The position numbers and the translations under genes were made by a program. The notes beneath the pieces are model-generated. The model had not been told where the DNA came from. It searched no databases and saw only the letters and a program-made list of their open reading frames with translations. 64,000 bases of DNA from Melanocharis versteri (Eukaryota > Chordata > Aves > Passeriformes > Melanocharitidae): NCBI GenBank assembly GCA_013397845.1, contig VZTG01000483.1, forward strand, positions 637,766 to 701,765, written 5' to 3'. Numbering within the stretch: the stretch's first letter is position 1; every line of letters begins with the position of its first letter. Positions 27,201 to 39,200 of this stretch are shown here, piece after piece.

Positions 27201-30200
27201 TTGCCGAAGATTTTCGGTCCATTTTATTTCCAAGTCACGCGCCATTCTGTCAACTTTGAACTTTTCCTCCTCTCTCATGGCAGCAATCATCGCCTCATGC
27301 TGTTGTCTCTCCTGATCTAGTTCTCCCTGCAAATACAAACTTTACAATAGAGACTGATCAGCAGCAAAAGTGTATTTCAAATATTAAATGAGGGTATTTA
27401 TAATAAAAATATCAATTACAATTGGTTCATAAATTTGAATAACAACTTCTTCAGTGTGAAATTCCTAGTTATGCACAATTAATGCCTACACATCTCCTGA
27501 TACTTCTTACCTGTGAAACAGAAGTCTGTATTCCTATAAAAACCAATTTTCCAATAAGCCATTCTGCAGTCTTTTCACATACCATCACGTTGAATCACAG
27601 AATAATTCATGTTGCAAAGAACGTCAAAAGGTCAACGAGTCCCATTCATGGAAGGACTCACTTCAGAATTAGAGCAGGTGGCTTAGGTCCTTGTCAAGAA
27701 TTCTTTGAATTTCATTTTTTAAATTTTTTAAAACATCAAATATCCAGTATTTGAATTTCAAAGCCTGAGCTATCTGTATGTGATACAAAGTTAATATACA
27801 CCTTCTTTCTATTTCTTGATGGGACAAGCCTGCTAAAAACAAGGTTTCACAGTCTGAACACAGAGAACACCACCTTTAAAATTCCCATCAATTTCTGCTG
27901 AAATTTTACCATACTAGAATAGTACTAGGTACTACCTAGAAATCCTACTTACATGAATGTTGCTCAGCAGTGCTTGCTTCATTCATGAGAAGCAAACATA
28001 ACCCCCTAAACTGAATGAATACTCTTTAAAATGAGACCTTTTCTGCAGCATTTTGATATATTTTAACATCCGTTAAGATAAATGTTATTACCAGTAACCT
28101 ACTATATATGAATATTTAAATGTTTTAATAGGTGAAGAGAGCAATACTAGTTCATAAGAACATTAAGAGGCATTATAAAAAACACAGAGGAAGTTATGAA
28201 CTGTAATATTGTGCAGCTCTAATGACTGTAGCTGAAAGAAGTAAAAAAAATATACCAATATCCTGTTTTGGGCTGGTTTTGTTAAGAAAATATGAAAAGA
28301 GGTTCAGTGAAAAAGATTTTTCTAATATCTGCTGCTCTACTTCAAACACTTCTGCGATCTTGTAAATGTCCATTCTTTACGGAGGAAACAAAGAGGAAAT
28401 GTTAACCCAGTACTGCAGTCAATAAGCTATTAACAGACTAACTGACAGTTCTGTTTCCATCTAAGCCAATTAAAATGACAATATATTTGTGCATAGGCAA
28501 ATTAATTGCTTCATGGTATAAAGTGGTCACATTTTCTAGGTGACAGTCAGCTATCTTTCAAAATATCATAGCATATATCTAAAAATTCTTCTCAAGTCTT
28601 TACCAAAATTCTAAATTCGAGCCTGAAATGAAGACTCTGTCCATTATCCAAGGAAAACATGGCATATATGTATTCAAACACTCATCAAAAAGGTTTCTGT
28701 GAATTCCAGAGCTAGTAAGCTCTGGACCTTGTTTTGCATCATGGCATGAACTGTCTGGCATTGCAAGTGTTAACTCATACCCTTTAATGATAGTCTATTA
28801 AAGCTCTGAACATATTTTGTATGGACATATTTTGGCAGTTTATATTACCCACACAAAGATATGCTTGCAGCACTACCTGTTAAATACTAAAAATGTTCTG
28901 AAAACAAAAAACACCTATCCCAAAACAACCAACCAATAAAATAAAAATTAAAAAAACCAAATCCCAAAACAACCTTTCCTAGTTCCCATTTTTTAAATTC
29001 TCTGCTTGAAACAGAAATTTCTTCTTTAACGAAGCCATATGAAGCTCCTTCTATCATGTATACACCATAAAACTTCTAGCCATTTTAAAAACAAGACCAA
29101 AATCGCCGTGACTGTGCTTTGCACGATTTATTCTCCAACAGCATGGTTACCTCAACACTATACAGTGAATCTGTGGTCTCTCGCAGTCTTGCTCTAGTTA
29201 ATTCTAGTTCTTTCTGGAGTATTTCCTGAGCTTCTTGAAGACTGGAGATGTGTCCTTCTGCAGTCCCGAGGCCTTGCTCACTTTTTCGTACCAGGTCTTG
29301 CAGACGACACACCTGTGACATTAGAAAAAAACCAGTGATTTCCATAATTATTACTAATGGCAGCCAAGCCATCCTGGTGTTTTTCAGTGTTTCCTAACTC
29401 TGACCTAGACAAATTTTTAGTTGCACTGCCTGTTCTCCTTTAATATCACTTAATGCTTCTGTATTTAAAAACAAATTCCTGTAATATTATAAAAGCAAAG
29501 ACTCAATTAAAGGATTTTTACAAGTGAAAAAAATATATCCAATGTGTGTTAGATGCACATTGCAAGGAAAGGGCTACATAAAAAATCTGAAATTGCCTGT
29601 AACTTTACCATGAGAAAGCATGTTTTAAGCAAATCAGTGAGAAATATTTCAAAATACATAAACTCTAATCCAATACATAAATTAACTTGTGCTAGGGTAT
29701 AAGTTTCTCTGTTTTCAGATTGCTACCTGTCCAGCCTGTTTAAAACTCAACCTAGCAACTGCAGAGTATAATGTAATAATTTCCTTAACTACTATGAAAC
29801 AATACTTCTTTTCTGCCTGTTTGTGCTTCAGCTTCTCATCTGTAAAATGATGACACTATAGTTCTTTGTGCCAAATAAAAATATGAGAGACTGAACACTG
29901 TTCACCAGCTACAGGAAAGAAAAAACTTTTTAAGTATGTAGGTTGGAAAAACAGAAAAATGGGAGGCAGGGAGGAACAAAGAACAGCAGCTAATTGGAAA
30001 TGTGTTTTCTGCAGAAGCAATAGTCTATGCTATCGCCTTTGTATGTTGAGATAAATTCATTCGCAATGGGACAAGTGTCACAAGAAAAGACTAGCCTTTG
30101 GTTTACAGGCATGGGCAGGTAAGAATTATAACCACTCTTCCTGTTTGTTAGAATAATTACATACAAATACTGTTTATAATACACACAGAGACACCACCCC

Positions 30201-33200
30201 TCTCTCCCAGAACTCTCTCCCTCTGTCGACAACCTGTGAAGTGTTCAAAAAGAGGAACTCGTTACCTCACAGAAAGGAATCCAAAATTTCTTTGGCATGA
30301 GAGATCTCAGTGAAAAACTCACATAAACTTGAGTGCTTGTCTCTGTGCTCCTTTGAGTTATATTCAAACAACCAGTAATTCCCTACAAAGCACTGCTACC
30401 TGAAGGAGAATCCTTACAAGAAAAACTGCCCCCAAACTGTATTGGTATCCTGGCAGTGCACTGCTGTCCATGTATCTGATAGTTGTAAACCACTTGCATC
30501 AATATGAACAGCAGTCCTTTAGATCTAAAGGATATGGGAGCAGGCAGGAATGCCACTCATAGGGCTTAAGATATATTCTGCTGTTGACAAAGCAATGATG
30601 GAGGCTGTTTAAAATGATCTTTAATAACATCATCAGAAATCCTTTGCACGGAGACAGCAAGTCCTTAGATGACTGTGCCAAGTGATACAAACATATCAAC
30701 ATTCTAAAAGGCTTTGACTGGTCTACAGTGAAAGGAAACAAATCTAAAGAGTGAACAGCCAGTCTCATCCTGAGACATGTGTGAGAAAGCCACTATCTTG
30801 ACTTAACCCGAACTTCCAAAAAAATCTCTGGCAAGTATTTAAGACTACACTGCTATTAAATAGCTTAGTACTAGAAGCAAGCCTAATGAGGCTTCAATCT
30901 TCCCTCATCCTTTAGCTAAGATAATTGCCACCAGAAAGTCTGTCAAAAAGAAAAGAGGATGGCATGGGTTCAAAAGCAGCTTTCTCAGCAGGGAAGCTCG
31001 AACTAAGCTAGCATCCAAAGAAAGTAATAAATACAAGCATACTGTTAAATGACTTCTGTAACTTAAAGCAAACCAAAAAAAGGAAGCAACAGTAGCAATG
31101 TAAGAGCTAAGCTAATGATGTGTCAGACATCACAGGGAAGCTTCTTCTAGGTCAGTGAAGGCATTGAGGAACTGTTGTTAGTTGTCAATAGAGATCTAAG
31201 GGAAAGCTGCGGCTTGCAAGTGAAGCACTTCTTTCATGTGCTCAAGATAAACACAGTAATGAAATTGAAACATATCTCCTCTGTACTACATGGAGTGAAT
31301 TTACAGACCAACCTGAATTTATTGCCTGTATGCTTTCTCTCATTCTTCCACTATGCAAAATATACTGTATTACATTTATCCTGGCATAGGATTGTATATA
31401 AACTCGAATATTGGACAGCAGCTGAGCCTAGTTCCCTGTTTTAGTCTTCTATTCCTTAGCTTTGCTTCTATTCAGTTAATTTAGTGTGCTGATGAATTTT
31501 CCAAGCCTGAATTTGATAGCAGGTGGATAAAAGAAACTCATCCTTAAAACATTTGAAGTTATTTCCTTCAAGGAAGGAGAATGTTTCTTGCTCATGAACC
31601 CAAGAGAAATTGATAAAGAATAACTAAATTTAAGCCTACAGTGTTAGATGACGATAGAATGACAATAGTGCTCTACTCAGATCTAATCCAGCAACAATGA
31701 AAGTTAGCATACTACAGAGAAGTTAAAGCTAAAAAGAAATAATGAAACTTCCTGTAAGTTTGAACTGAAAAATAAAGCCATGTATGATTTTGCTAACATA
31801 TATAACAAATGCATCATATTTTCATCAATTTGAATGCAGGTAAGCATACTGTTAAAAGAAAAAGAGAACTTCCAGCTTAAACTTCTACCTTCTCTAAGCT
31901 CTGAAGCAAAGATACTGGCAGCCCTCAGGAGGAAGAACAGTCTCCTGTTTAAGCAGCTACTCACAACTGACTGATCAACAGAGCTGCTGAACTTTAAAGA
32001 CGGGAGGTCCAGCTACTTTGGTAGTGTATCATCTCTGGCACATCCATCTACCTGGTAGGTCCTACTCTGAAAGTATATGTTAATATATATTTTCAGAATA
32101 GATACATTAATATATAATAATCAAATATATTATAATGTATATTAATACAGTAATGTATCAATATATTATTAATACAGTAATATAGAATATATTAACAAAT
32201 ACTATCTATACTTTAATAAGTTAATCTATAATTTCAGAAGGGCAGTCATCCCCATTTAGTATATTAAAAACAGGCAGATTTTTTCTTAAGCTAGTTTAGC
32301 ATTTGTGCAATTTGCAAGTCACCAGAGTGAGACACCTGCTCAGATGTCGTACAGTATAGAAAACAGTAATGAAAAATGTTGCTGCAAAATAATACTTAAA
32401 TTCATGTTTAAGTCTCTCTTAAGGCACACACTGAAATCATGCATAGGGCTTGCTGAACAATAAAGCTGATGAAATATTTTCTTGAAACAAGGCAAAAGTC
32501 CCATAGAAAAATGGGTTGATGTTTTTGATATCAGCAGAATGTACTTCTTATTTAAAAATACTGTATTATGAAAAGGTGGTGATTTCCAAGTAAAAAAATT
32601 AGAACTGTCTTGAGATATGATATGTTTAACACTGATTGTATATATCAAGATATAGCAAATTATTTGGGTTTTACTAAAAGTATTTAGTATCATCTTTTGA
32701 TGAAAATACGCAAAGATGATTTGCAAGTCAGGAAACTGACCAGAATTTATGATACGTTAACCATAACCAAATATGGGTTTAAATACAGTTAATTTTCCCT
32801 CTCTCCTGACATATTTTGTGTAGAGGTCTGTGTACCTAATGAGAAGATAGAAAGAATTAAAAATAAAGAGCTGTTTACATCAGCTGTTTAATACCTCCAT
32901 CTCTCTTGCTTTGTTAATTTTGTAAAGGACAATAAGAACATTGCTCAGAAGCAGTCAACGAACTTGCCATGTTTTAAGAATACTCCACTCTAAACAGAAA
33001 TAAGGCATTAAACACTCAACAGCATAGTCCTAGACCTGTCCTGGAGTCTAAGATCACTATTGATGAAATGTGGTAGCTGAAACAAGCAAGTTAACCCTTG
33101 CCTCCTGATTGGCAGAAGTCAGTTTCGTTGTCAGCTCTTCCTTCACGTTTTCCAGCTGCTGCCGGAGCTGATTCTTATCATCCTCCAAATGCAGTTTCTC

Positions 33201-36200
33201 CTTCTCAAACTGCTGCTCCAACTCCTTCAGAAACAGGAAGCATGGAAGAAATATTAAATACTTGCCATACAGTCATTGCAAAGTACAGTACGGAAATGAT
33301 TCTAACTGGTATAAACACTTGTGATCTCAACCCTTGCCTTAAACTGTTAAAGCATAGATATTTATTTCCAATAGACGTCTTAATTTTTCAGTTTATTTTA
33401 TAATCTAACATCCTTGATTAATCACAAAATAAAGATGAACAGGACTTTCCTCTCAATTATCAAAAGCTTTAAAACCATATCTGCTTTCACAGTTTTTCAA
33501 TCTGAGTTGAAAGAAGAATCTTTCATTTTTTATAAAATTCCACTGATAAATCTGCATGTCATTCAGCCTTTATCCATCTATTTCCTACAAATAATCCCCA
33601 CAGGAAATAGTAAATCTTAAAATCCAGATTGAGGTCTGTGAAGTTTTTCAGAATGTTACAATAAATGAAAAAAAAAAGCCCTACACCATATAGCTACAAA
33701 ATATATGTAGAACCAAAAGAAACCAACAATTAATTTTCAAGTGTAACTATATGGAAAGAATCAAGTAACACCCCTGTTTTTCATTCAACCTTTATGGTGT
33801 AATAGCCAAATTTTCAAAATAACTGTTGGATGAATTATACTTCTCTTACATGAGACAATGTTGTGTGTTTGTGTATATATATATATATGAATGTTAGAAA
33901 CTTCTATATTTTTTAAGGAAAATTATAAATTTATACTTCAGCTTTATTAATATTCAGAATATATTTTCAGAAGAACAATTTCTTTCACAAAATACTTTTA
34001 AGGAAACATGTTAAAATTGAGAACTTCATTACATATTTCAGTGGAATATACTATATAACTTATAATATCACAAAGTTTTAGTGAAGAAAATTAAGGTTGC
34101 CAAGCAAGGTGCTCCAGAATCACGCCATACAAGGCTTCAAGGTTTTCTATGGAGCTAGAGGTTCTTTTATTAACTCCTTCCTAGGGGCTCAGCTGAAATG
34201 TAAGGCTTAGCATCAATTCAGTGCCTCTGTGTAGGCCTGGGCTCAGGTTTCTAAAGAATCAGTAATATCTCAGAAACAGCCATGAAAATACATAGACCAG
34301 AGCCAGCCTGAAACAAAAAGTACAACTGTAAGACTGGGGAAACAGGGAGAAAGAACTAAAGTAATAAAGAAGAAAAACAGTCACGAAGAGGTATAAAAGT
34401 CTAACAAAACCCAAGGTTTCCTCCTGCAAGACAGCAATGTAGTGTCATCCAGACAACTCCAAGAAGCAACAGAGACCAAGCCTTCCTCATCTAAACCCAG
34501 AGACGCCTCAGGTCTTTTGCAAGGGGTGGTAAGCACATCAAGCACATTAAGCAGCTTGTTAGTCCTAGCACTGCTTTAGGATAGGCGGTAGGCAATAAAT
34601 AATTTCTGTGTACACTGCTTGCACAATCTTTTCATCCATGGTAGAAGCTGGAAAGAGTGACAAAACAGAGGGTTACACTATCACTAACACATTACTAAAC
34701 AAGGACTCAACAAGGGCCTGTCTTCTTCACTGCGTCCACATGAGTCAACATGTGGGATAAATGCTCCTTGCTCACTGAAACCTGATCAATTTGTCTTGTT
34801 CATGCTGAAATCTCCTGTCTGCAAAATTCCACTGGTGCTATTTAGAACCTATTCTGATAACAGAGTAATTATTTCTCTGATGATACTTGTCAGTACAGCT
34901 GTGCAGTACTGCAGAATTATTAGCAACTCTATTTTCATAATCCTCCTGATGCCATTTTTACAGCTCATTTTATAGATGGAAATATTGAAGCAAAAAGAAA
35001 TATTTGAGCTATTTTTTGAGTCCTACTCTAATTCTGCTGAATTGTCTTCTGTTCCCCAGATGCATTTCTCAGGCTTCCAGTCCCAATTAATCCTCATGTC
35101 CTCTAGCCCAAGTGTCCTGGTACCATGCTTCTTCCTCATACAAAATTCAACTCTGCCCCACATTTAAGCCTGACTGTTTTCTTCCTTGGATTACTTGATC
35201 ACCACAACACGTGCTTAGTGAGACAGGTTTGACAGAGGAGACAGTGAAATCTGATTAAGATTTAAGATCAGTGAAATCTGATTAAGACTGACCAAGATCT
35301 TGATCCTAACATCTTTACATAGATAGTTTTTCCTTGCTAAAATAATTTCACATTTCTCACACTTATAAAGGTGTTCCCTATTTAAACTGATTTAATGATT
35401 CAATAAAAAAAAGTTTGTGATCTCCTTATGTTTTATTCTCCACATTATTTAAATAAAGAGAAAACAAAAGAAAAAGAACCCCACATCTCACTGAAATGAA
35501 AGAAAAATATACCCAGAAACCCTAAGAGACACTGTCTTAATAACAGGCATGTTTAAAGTTGCAAAGAAAAGTAAACCTGAAAGATCAGATGCACATATGT
35601 CTCTGAGAACTACTTCAGTTACGAGGTGACAAAAAAAATATTTTGGATTTATTAAAAACTGAACTAAGAAGCAACATACCAGTAGAATAATTTACAAAAA
35701 CAAACCCAGCCTGAGGTGCACATCACTAAGTACAACCATGTTCCTTGGTATGTAGAGGAGTGTATCAGAGCCTTGAACTAAACAATTAATCTTTATCTGT
35801 ATTTTCTGTGCAAGGCAAAATTTGTGTATAATACACATCCAATCAGATTAGGAAATAACAATTCAAAAATGGGCCGCTTATCCTGAGAAAGGAAAGCCTT
35901 TCAGTTTCAGGATTCCAGACAAGGGTAAACATATAGTTGCTGGAGAGTGAGTTGCTGTACAGTACATAATTTTATGATGCAAGTTAGGAACAGCTGTTGT
36001 CATCTTCTGAGTATACATATAGCCAAGTCCTAATAAAATATTTTTTTGTACTTCTGGACTGTCAATGGAAATTTTAAATAAACGTTACAATAATAGAATC
36101 TTTCATCTCCTTCAGAAGAACTGATCTTGATATACCAACCCTCCTAAATGTAGGTCACAAATCCCAGGAAAACAAAAATATTATACTTGAAAACACATTT

Positions 36201-39200
36201 GTATAAATTGAGAATTTCTCTTCTGTATGCAGACAAATGACAGTACAAGTGCTTTTTTTTTTTTTTCAAGGTATTTGTTATTTTTCTAAAGGCTAAGCAG
36301 TTTCTTGAGAGGCCTGCAGGTAATTCCAAATGAAATTTGCCATAAAACCATGCAGTACAAGATGCAAACTGTAACAGTTGCTTTTTGTTTGATTACTAAG
36401 AAAGCAAGAACATACCATCTGCAGTTTCTTCTTATCCTTATTAGCATTACTGTGTGCAGCCTCAATTGCAGTATGGTGTTTCCATGCCAATTCTTCTAAG
36501 GTCTTGGAATGAGCCTCCTTTAACTGTGCAGCCTCTCCCTCCAATCTTGCTTGTAATTTTACCAGCTCCTTCTCATAATATTCACGTTGTGTTTCCCTTG
36601 CTTCATTTACTTTCTACAAAGTACAGGAAAAGAAATCTATTCAATGGTAAAAAAATCTGAACAGTACGAATAAAAAAAATACAAAACCATTACTGATTAC
36701 ATGAATCTCCAAAAAATTAACTTCCATATAAAACAAATTGAGCAAACACTAAGCACTGACTACGTAATTCAGTAACCAAAAAGGTAATTTAAAAAGATCC
36801 ATGGAAAACAATACATCCTTATTAAAAACCTAATTTTTCCTCTATTTAATCTGGGAAAACAACAATGGGGTATCAAGCCTATAGAGAATTTCTGTTTAGT
36901 ATTTTCAAACATGCTCAATGCATTTTCAGCGAATGGCTTTTTAAACCATTCTTTAATCATTTCACATTTGTCCTTCATTAGACAATTAAGATACTAGGCA
37001 TATACACACACAAGGTCATAAATCAAATTGAGTCGTTAAAAGATTGTTCAAAGCAGTCTGAACATCTAATCTGACTTCCCTCTAATCTCACTTCACACTC
37101 TACATTAGTCATTCTTTGTTGTTACATGAGATATACTCGAAACGTACTGGTCCTGAGTCTGGTCATACCAAACAAAAATTAAAGCATAATTTTTTTTTCT
37201 GAGAATCCTAGTTTTTTTGGTTTTATTCAACTAAAGCCAATAAGCTGTTTAACCTTCTCCAATGCCAGAATTTGCTGCCTTTGTCGCTCATCCAGACTCT
37301 GTGTTTTGCTTTGTAACAAATTTCTTTCCTCTTCCAGCTGGGACAATTTTTCCTTTAATCTAGACTTTTCTGATTCCAAGTCTCTGATTGTAACTTCTTG
37401 AGTCATTTGAGTAGCTTGAAGCATTCCAATGTGACCTAAAAACAAAACAGCTCTTTAAAACCTCATAGCATTGGTTTCATGCAATTGAAGTGCACATTCA
37501 TATTCCAGTGATAGCACAAATCTAGTGGAAGCCTGCATATGGATCTCCCTTGTCTTCACTGCAATACTTATCTTCCTCTCCACTTCTCACTTGTTTAGTT
37601 TTATTGTAAAATGCCCAACAACAGTAGAGCACTTGGTGCTGAGGCTCCTTTTGTTTCAATTTTCCTGGTTCAAAGCTGCATATTGACTCCCAAAGGAAAG
37701 CAGAAGTAGGCAATTCTAAGAACAGTGAAGAACTGAAGGACTTATCCCACCTAAAACTGCACATTTCTACCCTACAAAAATATAGATAACACAAAGCAGA
37801 ACACTGATGTCTAAAGATAAACATGTCATTGTTTTAACAAACCCATAATTTAGCTGGCATACTAGAGACATAGCTTTATTTGCTGTAAAACTTATGGAAT
37901 TACACTTTATTTTGCTAAAGGGATATGACTAAAAGATGTAACAAAACTCTCTCTAGAGTAAAGTACGATCTAAATTCTTGCAGGTTGATGGCTTCCTTTT
38001 AATTTCTTTATATATATTTTTTGAAACAAACAAACAAACAAATGAAGTAAATTTCAAATTAGGCAATATAATCATCTGTCCTTCACCAGTTCTGTAACAT
38101 TTTCTTAAAAATTCTTATTTCAAAAGTTTAGCCATTTAAGAAAGGTATTTTCAAACCCAGAATTTTATAATTAACAAAGAGAATAATAATACAAGAATTT
38201 TCCATTTGTCATACAAGTATGTCATACACATTTTATTGTAAGCACACACACACGGATCTAGAGCTTTTGTCCTAGCAATACCAACAGACAAGACAGGTTT
38301 CCCATTCCTCTTGCTCTACACAAAAGGTATGAAATGCAGCAGTTTCCTTACAAGTTGGGAATCTCAGGATAAATGGAAGAAGAATATATTAAATGCCCAA
38401 AAGAGACTCAATAGAGCATTCTAAAACTGCAATACGATGAATAAACATTCTTTATGGTAATTAAGTATGAGAATTCAGTTTCTTTGAGGCAGGATTTTTG
38501 ACCGTGTGAGCTGAAAATCAAGGAGATGGCAGTGAGCCAGTGTCAGAAACCATTTCCAAACAGGCTGGCAACCAATTACATCCCATGGTAATGGCTTGGT
38601 GGCACCACTGCGAACAGGGATCCTGGCTCTTGTTGCACAGCGATGCGCTGTAAAACAAAGATGTACTACTGACAGCACCACTGAGCTTGGCAACAGCATG
38701 GACACACTGGGACTTCCGGTAAAGCTGAAAACCCTGGTGCCAGAGGAGACCAGGGCTGGCCTCAGTCACAGGCCAGCTGACTCCATGCCATCAGTAATAC
38801 AGAAAAACGGCCTGGGTATTTATTTCCACTACATTTAGGGTGGCCTGGTTAAACCCTCCCATACTTCTGCCTAAGGAATGAAACAGCAATGACTTTAGAG
38901 TGTATGAGAACACGGTTCTCATACGGACATGAATTTTTCACACCTTTTGGAGGGTCAGATTCCCATTTTACATACTCTCAGCAGCAAGCCTATTCCTCTC
39001 AGCTGTTTGATCTAATAGGACCTTGCAGTCCTGGGCTCCTGCTGGTTGCTATATTGTTCCAGCATATGGCCCAGACTATTCCTGGGCTTGTGCTAATTTG
39101 TGTGGAAAACAATCAAGAACTACTATAATTGGTCTAGTTCAACAAGGCCAAAGATAAGCCAGGGCCCCTTTTTAAGCCCAAGATCCTACCTATTGTACAG

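Larger units (their letters stand above)
33225..36415 (-). other. FAM184A: FAM184A intron D/E
   Basis: This is a 3.2-kb intron containing a TA microsatellite near 33873-33889 and a 27-nt-period tandem duplication at 35242-35287. No transposon was recognised. Confidence 0.85.

Noticed and set aside
32340..32726. 128-residue minus-strand open frame
   Set aside because: It is AT-rich with Phe/Ile/Ser-heavy composition typical of chance frames, and it overlaps nothing homologous.
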